Below are positions 21,823-33,664 of a stretch of 64,000 bases of DNA, piece by piece (position 1 is the first letter of the stretch; the number at the start of each line of letters is the position of its first letter). The stretch comes from Paralithodes platypus (taxonomy: Eukaryota > Arthropoda > Malacostraca > Decapoda > Lithodidae): assembly GCA_032716605.1 (NCBI GenBank), contig CM064495.1, positions 46,805,701-46,869,700 on the forward strand, read 5' to 3'. The notes under the pieces are model-generated. The model worked only from the letters and a program-made list of their open reading frames with translations. It had not been told where the DNA came from and did no database searches. A program made the translations under genes and the position numbers.

Positions 21823-22038
21823 ACTACTTGCGAGTTTCAGGCTATAATGAAGTTGGAGCTGTAGACATCGATATTTAGCAGAATTACGAGCTGAAATACG
21901 GTCGTAGTACATTCATAAATACATAAACCCCAATTTAACATACCCTTTAGCCATCAGAAACTTACATCATTATTGCATTTCTGTTTTATATCAATGTTTA
22001 CAGCTCCAACTTCTTTATAGCCTGAAACTCGTAAGTAG
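21823..22038. mobile_element. CACTTGCGAGTTTC-family MITE, copy 2
   Basis: Near-palindromic ends: CTACTTGCGAGTTTCAGGCT with AAGTTGGAGCTG, and CAGCTCCAACTTC with AGCCTGAAACTCGTAAGTAG. About 215 bp, the best-preserved copy. Confidence 0.85.
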
Positions 22039-22964
22039 TGAATTAGTTTGACAGAAAAGCGAACCAATTTGTGTTGCTACAATGTTGATTATATACATAG
22101 AATCTCATTTTTACTTTTTACTTTTTGTTTCATTTTCCTTAGCTATTATTATTCACAGAGTGCATGATTATCTGTATGTTGTGATACTGCTTTTTCTTCC
22201 CTTTTTTTATTATTTATTAAAGACTGATTTATTATAGCCATGCCATATATAATTTCATATTTATTCACAGGAAAATATCTGAACAGCTTGGTTCAGAAAT
22301 TTGACCTATTTGATTTGTTACTGCATGAATGTAAATCATCTCGACATATAATAATTCTATGCCTTAACCCTTCATTCAGACAGCACTTTCATTATTATGT
22401 TAATGCTACTAACTGATAATTTTTCTCAGCTTAAGAGGACCTCTAGGGATCAATAGGTTAAAGACTACCTTGATTAATCCTCGAACTTTGACAGGTCCCT
22501 CCTAAATTGAATAAAAAAGTCTATAGGTAGCTAGCGTACTAGCGCCAGACCTATGAGAGTTCCGTATGGAGCTCAGTGGTCTGGTTAATCTGCTCTACTT
22601 AACCTAACCTTTAGGTAGCTAGCATAAATATATTGGAGCTATCTGATTGAAACCTGGGTTAAGTGATTTAGCTCTCTATCTTTCCGTAACATGTTGCTAG
22701 ATCGGGTCGTTTATTAAAGACAGTGAATCACTTAGCACTAACTTGGAGTTGATTTGAGGACTGGGAAACAATTGTCAAAGTGTTAGGTATTTGTGACCTC
22801 GTAGAACATATAAGAAAACTAGTATGGATTTATTTGTTTAACATGATTCCTGCAAATTCATCCTTGTGAAATATAACTTTCACCCTGATTTCTGACAACA
22901 TTGTTAGCCAAGTTTTCTGTTTCCGTTTAGCTTGTTTGGTAATGCTGGTATTATTTTCTCAAAG

Positions 22965-23100
22965 TGTGATTCATATTTTTTCACCGACCAACTTTACTTC
23001 TAAACTCAATTAATGAAATCAACAAATACATGTGGCACTCCAAGGACTCGAACCTAGGATACTCACACCGAAATTCCGCGCATAAAACTCCCTCTCTTAT
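22965..23100 (-). mobile_element. tRNA-like SINE, family A
   Basis: The minus strand reads GTGTGAGTATCCTAGGTTCGAGTCCTTGG, where GGTTCGAGTCC is a B-box (internal Pol III promoter). The same unit occurs on the plus strand at 47875-48010 and 61595-61740. Confidence 0.7.
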
Positions 23101-23599
23101 GGTTGGGTGACCTTTTTAGGAATGCAGAATTTCTAGAATTGAGAAACTTTTCATTCTCATAGAGTTGTGCCTAGGGTTAAACTGGGATGATAGTCCAAGC
23201 CAGATGTATGACTATTTAGTCCGAAAGAGAGGGGTAGAGTCCAGACCAGATACCTGTACTGTACCTAGATTGAAAACTTGTGGTATCCAGAACCTGGGAG
23301 TCTGAGAGGGGTTTTAATGTATGACTACTTCATATTTATTTAAAGATATAAACATTGGGAGATTTTCAGTCATTCTTGGCTATATAGTAGATATATAATG
23401 TTCCATGATCCAATTTTCAACGCCGTACACTCCCTTGATGGACGTGCGTGCCCTTGTTACAGGAACCTTACTGGATATTGGCCATGAATCAAGGAATAGT
23501 TAATATCTCAGAGACCTTGCGGTCTATTCCGGAGATTCTCGAAGTGAAAGGAGAGAGGCCGTTTAGTGCACTATCGCTAGACCTGAGTGTTCAAACTTT

Positions 23600-23700
23600 T
23601 AACGTCTACCAATGGCATGGGGTGAGATCGAACTGCCGATCCTCTGATCAGCAGTCAAACGTGCTACCGACCATGCCAAGGCCCACAGCAAGATATATCA
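23600..23700 (-). mobile_element. tRNA-like SINE head, family B
   Basis: The minus strand reads TGGTCGGTAGCACGTTTGAC, GCTGATCAGAGGATCGGC and AGTTCGATCTCACC, giving A-box and B-box-like words. The related plus-strand copy is at about 29645-29750 (CAGTAGAGCGTCGGCTGCTG, CGGATCGAATCCTCA). It does not fold into a convincing complete tRNA. Confidence 0.55.
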
Positions 23701-23714
23701 TTTAAAGAGTTAAT

Positions 23715-24050
23715 TAGTTACTGGTACCGAGTACCGAGGTCGGGAGAGTGCTGGAATGCCCTTAGTAATCCCTGGTCTCTGGGACTTCTGGGCGACCTAC
23801 AGTATATGTGTGTGAATTTGTATTTTGCTTTTTGTGTTGTGTTGTCCCTGTTCGGGCTCTGTCTCGAGTCGGCCACCCCCAGCTATGGGGTATGTGCCTG
23901 TTTATATACGGTATATACTCATGCACATACCCATAGCTGGGGGGGGGGGGGGGGGCCGTCTTGAGACAGAGCCCAAACAGGGACAACACGATAAAAAATC
24001 ACACACCTCTAGGTCGCCCAGGAGAAGACCCAGGATCACTCATTACTTCA
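23715..24050 (+). mobile_element. SINE copies of the GTCCCTGTTCGGGCTCTG family, head to head
   Basis: A plus-strand copy (GAGTGCTGGAATGCCC, GTGTGTGAATTTGTATTTTG, GTCCCTGTTCGGGCTCTGTC, about 23720-23895) is followed by a reverse piece (GACAGAGCCCAAACAGGGAC, about 23955-23985) with a poly-G run between. Related full-length units lie at 49770-49965 and 62660-62975. Confidence 0.65.
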
Positions 24051-24422
24051 CATTTTTATTAAAATAATGTTATTGTATGTATTGTAAAATCAGGGTGACA
24101 GATATAATCATGTGGTATCATATACAGTGCCATAAATTGGGGTAAGCTTACTGTATGCTGAATTTGTTTCGGTAATAATAGTTTTAAATGACTACCAAAA
24201 TGTGAAACAAGTGGTAAACTATCGTAAACTGTTTTAATATAGTTATCCTTTGGTAAATATGGTGGTACTGTTGAGTCTCTATATTATATTTTTTTACTTG
24301 TACATATTGTGTATTGCCTATAAAATCACCATTACCCCACTTTATGGTACATATGATATTATTGCCTGGCTGACTTACTAATATCAGTATGTATATGCAG
24401 CCATATTCAAGAGTTACCCTAC

Positions 24423-24636
24423 TATAGGTAGCGCCAACGAACTTGACAATAATCTGGACCCCTTAACTTTTTATAACTCGAAATGAATGAAAGCAATATG
24501 GCTGATTTTTCTATCATTTGGGAAGAGTTCACCAGGAAATAGGTGTGGATATTTACAGCCAGTTTGCTCAAGGTCCTTTGAGTTACGAAGAGGTCAGGGA
24601 TCAAGATAATTGTCAAGTTCGTTGGCGCTACCTATA
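24423..24636. mobile_element. GTAGCGCC-family MITE, copy 3
   Basis: The cleanest copy. Ends TATAGGTAGCGCCAACGAAC and GTTCGTTGGCGCTACCTATA are perfect inverted repeats. Confidence 0.9.
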
Positions 24637-24756
24637 ACTGTCTTGAGAAATTAGTGTAACTGCATTATGATGGCATATGTTTTGGAGGGCTCGCTCTTGC
24701 TGGAGTTTACTTTTTTTTTTTTTTTTTAGTATTTCATCTGCCACTTTACCGGGTAT

Positions 24757-24915
24757 GTGTTATAATAATAAGTAACACCCCGTTCTTAACATTAATCATC
24801 CATTACAAACCCCAATGTACTTGAATAAACTAATGAAAGCATAGGGTCCTCCCGGGATTTGAACTCGGGACACCACACCCAGACCATGAGCATCTAAACC
24901 ATTACACCACCAGCA
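24757..24915 (-). mobile_element. tRNA-like SINE, family C
   Basis: The minus strand carries GGTGGTGTAATGGTTTAGATG (A-box-like) and GAGTTCGAATCCCGGGAG type sequence (here GAGTTCAAATCCCGGGAG), then ATGCTTTCATTAGTTTATTC and AAGTACATTGGGGTTTGTAA. The plus-strand relative is at 51735-51870. Confidence 0.75.
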
Positions 24916-25137
24916 CAGTTAATACAGAATATTATTTGTGCTTTTCTTGGTTCAGCTTTTTCTCTCTTCGGTGGCAATGACTTCTGTTGCACTGCTATGT
25001 GGAGTTTTGTTTAATCCATACCTGTCTCTCTTGTGGCAGCGGTTACTCAAGTTTTCCATTCATTCATTCATTTGCCTCTTGAATGGTGCTCTCTGTTTCT
25101 GCTCACTGGGATGTCAAAGAAAGCGTTGTGGCCTCCC

Positions 25138-25337
25138 TAAAGCCGGTATCACACGAGCGCTTTTTCACTCAACATTTATACTTAACACTGGTCTGGCAGC
25201 TTAGGAGGTCAACATATATAATATTTCTGATGCCTAAATTCATCTACCATCAGTCTAGCATCCGATACCAGTGCAAAATATTCCAAAAATGTTGATAATC
25301 GAATGTTGACTATAAAAACTTGTGTGATACTGGCTTA
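25138..25337. mobile_element. TCACACGAGCG-family MITE, copy 1
   Basis: Ends TAAAGCCGGTATCACACGAG and CTTGTGTGATACTGGCTTA are inverted repeats. The interior (CAACATTTATACTTAACACT, AGACTGATGG in reverse) matches 52998-53217 in the opposite orientation. Confidence 0.8.
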
Positions 25338-26258
25338 AGTTACAGTGTACACAGTTTTTCAAGGTTGTGGGCCAACTTTGGAATTAGGCTCTACAATCTT
25401 CATCTTAGTTGTGTCCCAGGTCTGCCATATGCTCATAAATAATATTATGGTACTTCAGCATTATTTATTTATTGATACTGAATTTAATAAGAGGGTAGCA
25501 CTTTCTTAAAATCAATAGTTTAACATACAAGCATTTTGTAAACCATTAGCTAGGGGTGCTGTGTCTAGTTACTTAGAGAATGTTTAAAATTTCTTCCACC
25601 CTTGTAAACTTCTTTGTTGATACTTTTATCTTTTAAGTTGGAGCTATACCTAAACAAATGATATATACTGTACAGTAGTAACATGCTGTGCTTAAAATGT
25701 TTCAGTATATTAGGATGAACTTTTGTGTAGATTTTTAGTCTTTCATACATGACAACTGATGTTTTATATGTACAGTGCATCTGCCATATCTTTAGATCAG
25801 ATTTCAGCTCTTTGGGGAAGGAAGGTGTAAATATAAGGTACAGCCAGATTCAGTCGTACACTAAAAACTTTGCTGAGAATTTTTTTTAAATCAAGAGAGG
25901 ACATAAACTTGGTACTAAAAACTTGCTGAGTAAGTGTTTAAATCACCCCAGTCCCAGCGACGGCAGAGAACCGTCAGTAATATACGATCCTTGAACTGCC
26001 AGTATCAGGCAGGGCCTGGTACCACGACCGTTTGAGCACTGCTCTAGAGTTGGCAACACTTCTCAGCTTATATCCAAGCCTATGCAGGCTGGGAGAGCCA
26101 GTATTCCTCCATCTTTTGAGGTGGGAGGTTGTTATATCGTGCCATTTCGGCCACATTGCTTGGGACTGGGGGGGGGGGACTTTTATTACTGTGCCCTATG
26201 GTACAGTAGGAGTTAATGAATAGTTTCATAATCAAGCAACTTAAAGTTGGGAGTGCCT

Positions 26259-26294
<36 letters not shown>

Positions 26295-26848
26295 CCCCCC
26301 CCGAAGGTTGTTGGTGAACTGTTGAATCTGGTTGTACATTATTGAGAGCAGTGCGTGATTGTTCCCAGTGCACAAGCCTCAACACAGAGAAAGTACCCAA
26401 CTGCAGGAATTAAGTTTTCTCGTCGGGTGAATGACTTTACTATTATGATAGTCAGAGGGTCCCCTTAGATTCGGGTACATGTGTCTCAATTGGTATAGTG
26501 CCGAATTTTGTGCAACTTTTACGCTCCTCAGTCTCATCCAGATCGAAAGTGGATTCATTAAAAACAAACAGTCGTCATGGGCTAATATGTTCTGAACATC
26601 TTGACCCAGGCTTTAAATGTTCCAGCTTATGACTTGTTTACAATGTCATAACGTGCCCATAATTGGAAAATATTAGATAATCGTAATACTGTACCTAATT
26701 CCACTATAATATTGTAATTGTTTTGAGTTATTTAATGATATGAGAATGATAAGATGAATGTGCGGGATTAATTTGAAAGATGCGATAACTATAGTAATGT
26801 GGAACTCAAGAGGTAGGTGGATATTAGGATCGTCAGCAAAGAGATATG

Positions 26849-27058
26849 TACAGTCGCGCTAATAAGTGATGTCTCAAACCAAGTATGTTTTGATCAATAT
26901 TGGTATCAGCAATATCTAAGTTTGATTTCTTTTTACCGAGTTAAATATACAAACATGTTCCTACACTTACCCACCCTTTTCAACATCTGACAGACATTAA
27001 TACAGCACAGAGCGAACCAAACACAATGCCAGCTGGGGCATTACTTAGCGCGACCGTA
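26849..27058. mobile_element. TACAGTCGCGCTAATAAGTG MITE
   Basis: Ends TACAGTCGCGCTAATAAGTG and CATTACTTAGCGCGACCGTA are inverted repeats bounded by TA. The left half matches 19568-19740. Confidence 0.75.
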
Positions 27059-27439
27059 AAAGCAGGCTTGGTTGGTTTGGGCATGTGGAAAGGATAGATT
27101 ATTACGAATTGGAAAAAACATTCAATTCTCTGAACGTTGAGGGTTAGGGCAAGATTTGTTGACTAGCCACTTCGCCAGCCCTTTAAGAGTTATGTTTTGT
27201 ATCTCAGTGGTCTGGTTAGACTACGATTATAACAAAAAAACTAGCCACTTCTCTGTAAGATACGGTTGAAATTAGGGGAGTGTAGAAAATTTCACAAAAC
27301 TTGGCTCATACTTTACCTTGCAGTCTCACTTTGTTTCTGTTTAGCCTGTAATTTTACACACTGTATATTGTAACTTTTTGTTCCATGGGGGTGAGGGTTT
27401 TGTTATGGACTAAGGGCATTGATATTTACAGTTCTACAG

Positions 27440-27985
27440 GTGCTCTTCACTCCAAACCAGCAGTTTTCCCAAAGATATGATAGTTGTAGATTAACCCACT
27501 TAAGGGGGGTGACCTGCTTTTTTCTCTCCTTTTCTCTCTTTCTCTGGCTTGTGTCCAATCGGTCCCATTCAGCTACTGTTTTAAGACATTTATCCCCATC
27601 CAAGTGTCGATATTATTCCTGGCGAGCGGTAGCGAGCCAGCATATTCTTAAATATGTTTTTGACAGCAGGTTAAATTTGTAAATTTTTCGATGGAAAAAA
27701 AATTCCGGCAAAGCCGGAGTTCTTCATACAATGCTGGCTCGCCAAGAAAAATTTGACACCTGGATGGGGATAAATGTCTTAAAACAGTAGGCTGAATGGG
27801 GCCGAATGGATACAACCCAGAGAGAGAGAGGGGAAAAAAACCAGGTCACCTCACCCCCCTTCAGTTCATATATTTTGGCTTCCTGCGCATGAGACAATCT
27901 TGTAAAGAAATTAATTATTAGATACACTGTCATTGTCAGTTTATAAGTATCATATCTCTGGAAAAGTGTCAAGTGTATTAGTGAG
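27440..27985. repeat. large inverted repeat (foldback)
   Basis: Left arm words TTAAGACATTTATCCCCATC, CATTCAGCTACTGTTTTAAG and GGGGTGACCTGC reappear inverted in the right arm (GATGGGGATAAATGTCTTAA, CAGTAGGCTGAATGGGG, CAGGTCACCTCACCCC). The arms are roughly 200 bp each with moderate divergence. The loop is about 27650-27730 and contains the small hairpin TCCGGCAAAGCCGGA. Confidence 0.85.
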
Positions 27986-28059
27986 AAGAACTTGTATAGT
28001 GAGGTATACAGGGAGCTGGTAGCCTAAAAAATACAGGCGCAATGTACTTTAATGTAGCT

Positions 28060-28702
28060 TAACTCTTTCAGTACAATGTAATTTTCTTTGTATTCTGGCT
28101 AGGTAATGGATGGAACTATTACTGTTATTGCTCCTTGGTGGTCTAGTCGGCTTGGTGTTGGACTGCTATGCTATAGGCCGGGTTCGAAGCCTGGCTTGGT
28201 CATTCGTCAAAAATATTCTTCGGCTTAAAGTGACTACTCAAAATCAGAGGTGTAATAACTGTCACAATTATCTTTTTAACTTGCAGGTCCTTCTAAGCTC
28301 CATTAAATACTAATTATATCTACTCAGGCTAGGAGTAACTGGTAGAAATCAAGGGGATAAAAAAAATACTATGATAATTAACTTAATGACTCCATAAAAC
28401 ACTCAACAGTTTACTTAAGTGGGTATGCTACACCTGGCGGGGTCTTGGGATCATAAATATCACATGTTACAAAACCGGCCTCAAAATGTTCCTACACCAT
28501 CGTGGAATAATACCCGACCAGTATTTAACCGGGCTGCGCAAATTTAAATGCCCGGGCGGGAGTTTAAGGGACGAAGGTCGTAAGCACGTGACTGCTAGAA
28601 ATGACCACTGTTAGCTTTTATCTGTGGGGCCTTCCAAAGCTGCCAAGACTCACCAGATGCTAGCCAGATTAAAATGAGACATTGTTGTATTGAGAGGGTT
28701 AA
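28060..28702. mobile_element. TTAA-type MITE, 643 bp, carrying a tRNA-like head
   Basis: TTAA at both ends. TTAACTCTTTCAGTACAATG at the left pairs with CATTGTTGTATTGAGAGGGT TAA at the right. Inside, 28134-28205 has an A-box-like TGGTCTAGTCGG and a B-box GGTTCGAAGCC, about 45 nt apart. Confidence 0.7.
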
Positions 28703-29639
28703 CCAATGTCGTCCCCTCCAACCCGTACATCAGGTAGTTTTGTAGCCGCGGTTATAAATGCTCGACTCTATTTTTAGTGTTGTTATTTTTACTTTACATT
28801 TTTCTCTATTCTGCTGTTCAGTTGTCATTAGCTGTCAAGTATGCTGAATAATTTAATTTTTTACAATATTAAATGAAATGGGATGTCTCATTTTTCCATT
28901 GCCAAGTTGTCAAGCTGCTTTAACAAGAGTATAAATAAGATGCTTACTTTCACTTGTCCACATCAGAAGGTGGGAGGTTCCAGTGAATTAAAAAACAAAT
29001 ATAGAAATTAAATATATATAAATACAGTATATGACAAATATATGGAACCAATTGAATAAAGGGAGGACGTTCTCACTTTATTTCTGTATGATTTTGACAT
29101 TAAGCATTGTAGGCACATGCTCTTTTAAGGTAAAAAACTTCTTCAATGTCCACTGTTTTTTATGAGGATTCCTTCATGTTTCATAATATCACTTGTAGTT
29201 TTCAGACAGCTTTTTATTTTTGTATATTGCCAAAGTAAATGTCTTTACTTATGACAGAAAACATGCATAATATATGGAAAATAAATACTTTTGAATACTT
29301 TTCTTTATTGCAAAAGATGGAAATATTTGGACTTTTTGTTTTTTATGAGAATCATATCATCAAGGTGACTTCCAATAACTGTCTGATACCGAATACCGGA
29401 ATACATCACTCAATTCTGAATACTCAAAAGAAAATCATTGTAGATTATCTTCTTCAATGAATGCTAAGAAAATAATTGTAGATTATTTTCTTCAATGAAT
29501 GCTGTCAAGGAAATTAACAAAGGTAAGTGTATATCAGTGTCAAACTTCTTACTTAAAATGACCTCCCTCTACCATACCTTGTCTGCAGTATCTCCAACCT
29601 TATCAGTTCCACCACTGGATAAATAACTAGAGGGTATCC

Positions 29640-29760
29640 TGTGGTGCATGAGCCGTTGCATAGTCAGTAGAGCGTCGGCTGCTGATCAAAGGGTCGGCGG
29701 ATCGAATCCTCACTGTCAAAATGTTATTGGTAGATGTCAAGCCCAGGCAACTTGACCTAG
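29640..29760 (+). mobile_element. tRNA-like SINE head, family B
   Basis: CCGTTGCATAGTCAGTAGAG, GCTGCTGATCAAAGGGTCGG and CGGATCGAATCCTCACTGTC correspond to the reverse copy at 23600-23700. Confidence 0.55.
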
Positions 29761-30011
29761 CAATTCGTGACAAAACGCCTAATCTTAAGGGCCACCCCTT
29801 CTTGGGAATTTTAAAAAAAATCCTGTGGTTCGTTGGTAGCGTGTTCGACTTACCAGGTTTATTTACCAGGTAGGGGCCACACACTGACCACAGAGCTAGT
29901 GGCTGTGTTCAGTAGGGGCCCAAGACATGAATACGGGCACTCTTAACTAGATGTACGATTAGTAGCAGTTACTGGGAGTCTGACAGAGATAGTTAGTTTG
30001 TTTTTTTGCTC

Positions 30012-30640
30012 TCATTGGAGACTAGATTTAGCTGTGTCTATGTGTTTGAGATGTGTGTTTAGGTGTTTAGTGATATTCGTGGAGGGTGTTGTGTATTTCT
30101 GCTTGGAGGCGTTGCATGAAGAGTAAGATTTGGTGCTGTAACGGTGTCCTCTGATAGTGAGTTTCACCTGTTGACGACTTTGGGAAAAGAATCTTCTGGC
30201 TTCGGTGGAGCAGTGCTGTACTCGGATTTTGTATCTGTGGCCTCTGGTGCCAGTCCTAGGTCCCATGGCACCTAGTGCCATGGTGAAGAAGTCGGTGGGG
30301 TTGATAGGTGAGAGGCCATGGAATATCTTGTAGCAGTAGATTTGGTCGTACCTGATCAGACGGCCCCTAACTGAGTGTAGTTTGAGTCTTTGTAGGCGCT
30401 GTCGCTAAAGCCGGAGATCTAATTTGTCCATCTTCTCTGGACAGACTCTGTGAGTCTGCTGTCAGTCAAACAGTCTTGATTCCAGAGAGGGGACGCAAAG
30501 TCTAGGATGGGCCTTAGGTCGACCTTCAGGAGGGATAACATGAATTGAGGGAGTATTTTACAGTGATCTTGAGTAGATTTTGGGTGACTCCTCCAGCTTT
30601 GTTGACCGCCTGGCGAATATGTTGGTGAAATTTAAGGGTT
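30012..30640 (-). pseudogene. degenerate CR1/L2-like retrotransposon C-terminal region
   Basis: On the minus strand, pieces in related frames read RLQRLKLHSVRGRLIRYDQ, IYCYKIFHGL, then HRYKIRVQHCSTEARRFF. This is the pattern of the C-terminal region after the reverse transcriptase in CR1/L2-type proteins. Stops and shifts interrupt it. No reverse transcriptase core is left. Confidence 0.55.
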
Positions 30641-30960
30641 GTTGGGACGGATACTTTTTAATAAGAAAATATAATTTGGCATTTAGCACCACTTTATTTA
30701 TTCTTGGGTCGATATTAGTAAAGTGCATTGCTATAATAATTTAACATTAACTTGGCAGCAAATCCACACCCCTGAAATGTGATCATGAATGAACAAGATT
30801 GATAGGTATAACGGAGCGGAGCTAACTGGGAATATGAATAATGAACCCTCAATGTCCAAGAGATGAAACAAATATTGAACCAATCAGCAGTTATTACTGT
30901 ATAGCGAAAGAAGGAAGGAGTTAACATTATGAAACTTTCAGTGTAGCACCAAATCTATGC

Positions 30961-31174
30961 TATAGGTGGTGCCAATAATCTGGACCCCTTAACTTCTTAT
31001 AACTCAAAATCATACAAAATGAATGAAAGCAAACGGGCTAAAATTCCTCTCATTTGGGAGGAGTCCACCAGGTAATAGGTGTGGATATTTACATCCAGTT
31101 TGCTCTAGTCCCTTTTGAGTTACGAAGAGGTCCGGGATCGAGATTATTGTCAAGTTCGTTGGTGCTACCTCTAG
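30961..31174. mobile_element. GTAGCGCC-family MITE, copy 4 (left end shortened)
   Basis: Ends TATAGGTGGTGCCAATAATC and AAGTTCGTTGGTGCTACCT. The left terminal repeat has lost about 12 bp compared with the other copies. Confidence 0.8.
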
Positions 31175-31874
31175 AAGCTGACTGCCCTCACTGGGGTTGA
31201 CCACAGATCACCAACCCCCTCGATGCTGTGTTGCTATGGCTGTATAGTCTTTATAAATGTGTGTTTGTGTGTGTGGATGCATCCGGACAGTTGGGGCATG
31301 TGTTGTTATACTATGACAGTGTAATGAGTGCAAGTATATAAGTATATTATGACTCTATGTCATAACTTGAGACTGCTTTGAGTGTGTGGGCCATGAGTAG
31401 ATTGTTAAAGAGGACTGGACACTGCTTCTTCCCTAATATACATGAACCAAGCTCCTGTACGAAAAAAAGCTTCTAACGTAAGAACTAAGCATATGTATGT
31501 ATGTATATACAGTACTTGGGCACATACCCCATTGCTGGGGGTGGCCGACTCGAGACAGAGCCCGAACATAAACCTTTAAAGTTCCAATTCTTAGGGTCCG
31601 GAACAACTTTCGCATTCAATCGCCCCTTTCTCTGTCTCATTGAGTAGGATAATTTTTACAAGGGGAGGAGGATTCCTAGCCCCCTGCCCCCAGAAGGAAA
31701 AGTAGGACAGTAAAAGAGACAGACAGAAACAGCTAAGGTTGGGTAGAGGATGCCAATTTAAACCTTATTATGGATACTTGGATAGGACCAGCCCTCAACT
31801 AAGCATATACATTCAAGGAATGGTTAGTTTTGTTTATAGACTCTCTCTCTCTCTCTCTCTTCCGTTCACCATAC

Positions 31875-32260
31875 CTAGTAAAAGACAGAAATGATGGAGA
31901 GAGTACAGAAAAGAGCAACCAAACTAATCCCAACTCTGACAAACAAAACATATGATGAAAGACTGAAAAAACTTAACTTATTCTCACTCAAGAAGAGAAG
32001 ATTAAGGGGCCAACTTATTGAATGTTTCAAAATCTTAAAAGGTTTTGACAAAGACATAAATACGTTGTTCTCCTTGAATTATCTTCCCACTCGAAATAAT
32101 TGCATGAAGCTGCTAACCAGAAGAGCTAACCTAGATGTCGCGAAGAACTTCTTTAGCTATAGTATAATAAACGAGTGGAACAAGCTACCTTATAATGTAA
32201 TTGTCAGTAGCCTAAATATCCATCAATATGTTTTAAGAACTGACTCGATGCCCACCTGAG
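31875..32260 (+). pseudogene. CR1/L2-like retrotransposon 3' fragment
   Basis: An open frame of about 122 codons reads MERVQKRATKLIPTLTN, YDERLKKLNLFSLKKRRLRG, LIECFKILKGF and FFSYSIINEWNKLP. These blocks are typical of the C-terminal end of CR1/L2-type ORF2 proteins. The start is truncated by a (CT)n tract at about 31842-31860. No catalytic reverse transcriptase motif is present, so it cannot act alone. Confidence 0.75.
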
Positions 32261-32396
32261 AATAACAGCTAGTAGTTTTGAAAATAATTAGTATGTCCCC
32301 CACCACCGGATCATCTGAAGGCTGCGAGATTCCTGAGAGTCGACGTGGAGGCTTCAACCAGGACCTGCCGGCCCATACGGTCCGGAAGTCTATGGT

Positions 32397-32398
<2 letters not shown>

Positions 32399-32440
<42 letters not shown>
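32399..32440. repeat. (CT)n microsatellite
   Basis: About 20 pure CT dinucleotides. Confidence 0.95.
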
Positions 32441-32443
<3 letters not shown>

Positions 32444-32709
32444 GAAGAGAGGAAAATAGATTCAAAGTAATACAGATGGGACACAACTAATGAGCATGAC
32501 AACTGTGCAGAGTAGCATCGATCTGTCGCTGAAGGAGCCTTTAAAAACCTAATTTCCCTTGAGACGAAGGTTTGGAGGAAAAGGAGCACTAAGCTTGGAC
32601 TCAGGACTGGGACAATTAAGGTACAGGAGGTGGAACATATGAGTGGATTTTGTTTTCATGCTGCTACAGATGAGTTTACACTTCACTATCAAGCCTATCG
32701 GTGAGCAAG

Positions 32710-33660
32710 GCTGAAACCTAGCTTATTGTTCTTGTTCTTGTGAAGGGCGAACTCGAACTTGAAGATACGCTCACCACAGCCCTGCCTTCATGACGGCAGC
32801 GGGGTATCCTAAGTGGCGGATCGAAGCTGCAGAGAAGGCGAACCACCCGGCCAGGCCCATCGTACATCGTCCAGTCCAGTATCGCCAAGGATGACCCCCA
32901 AGGTGAAATAATTGAAGCGTAGACGTCCGCGCAGGGTAGTTCTGTGTGAATAAAACTGCACTCCAAAATGTAGTGGGCAATCGTCTCAGGCTGGGAGCAC
33001 CAATGACACACTGCGCAATCGGCGAGCCCAATCCGGTGGAGGTGAGCTGAGAGCGTGGTGTACCCAATCCGGGTCGTGTTGGTGCCACATCCAGGTTGCG
33101 GTGAGGGTGCTTGGCTCAGGGCTGGGGTGCAGCGTCAGTCCTGTAGGAACCGATGGTATATATAGTAGCTGCCAACGCAGGACGCAGGCCTTCATTCCAG
33201 CGAGCCAAACAGGTGGTCCTAATCCGGGCAACATGGGTCCTTAACCCCTTTTTTACCGGTGATGTACTTTTCATTGTACTCTGGCAACTATTAGACGATT
33301 TTATTGAGCTTAAGAAAGACGTATACCAATCAAAAGGCTACAAACTATCGCAATGGATCCTTTTTACCTACCACATATCCTTCCTAAGCCTCACAAAATC
33401 ATCTAAAAGTAGCTGAAATTAAATTAAAACGACGTCGCCGGTACAGAAGGGGTTAATCCTCGTCCAGATGTTCGACTGGTGCCAAGGAGTGAACCATGGC
33501 TGCGGCCGTGTCTGCCACTACAAACCTTCTGATGTCAGAGTGGGACGGGATCCATTGGATGGCAATCCTTCATGTATTGTCAGCAAGCCGCAGGAGAAGA
33601 GACTGGATCCTGTAGGCATTAAGGGCTGCTGAAGAAAGAGGGCGATCCGATAGGAGACGC
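32710..33660 (-). pseudogene. retrotransposon RNase H and C-terminal remnant, split by a MITE
   Basis: On the minus strand, 33457-33660 can be read as an RNase-H-like end (WIPSHSDIRRFVVADTAAA). After a MITE at 33241-33456, the region 32718-33230 continues with RIGYTTLSAHLHRIGLADC across frames and MCHWCSQPETIAHYILECSF. The latter is the cysteine/histidine knuckle found at the C-terminus of Jockey/R1/I-type ORF2 proteins. Several frameshifts are present. It may be the tail of the same minus-strand element as 35030-35650. Confidence 0.6.
33241..33456. mobile_element. TTAA-type MITE inserted in a retrotransposon remnant
   Basis: Bounded by TTAA on both sides. TTAACCCCTTTTTTACCGGTGA at the left pairs with TCGCCGGTACAGAAGGGGTTAA at the right. 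Subterminal AGACGATTTTAT and AAAATCATCTAAA also pair. Its host sequence resumes directly on each side, consistent with a single TTAA target. Confidence 0.85.
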
Positions 33661-33664
33661 CAAT

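Noticed and set aside
28134..28205. Genuine tRNA gene
   Set aside because: A and B boxes are present, but I could not form proper acceptor and anticodon stems. The context is a repeat element.
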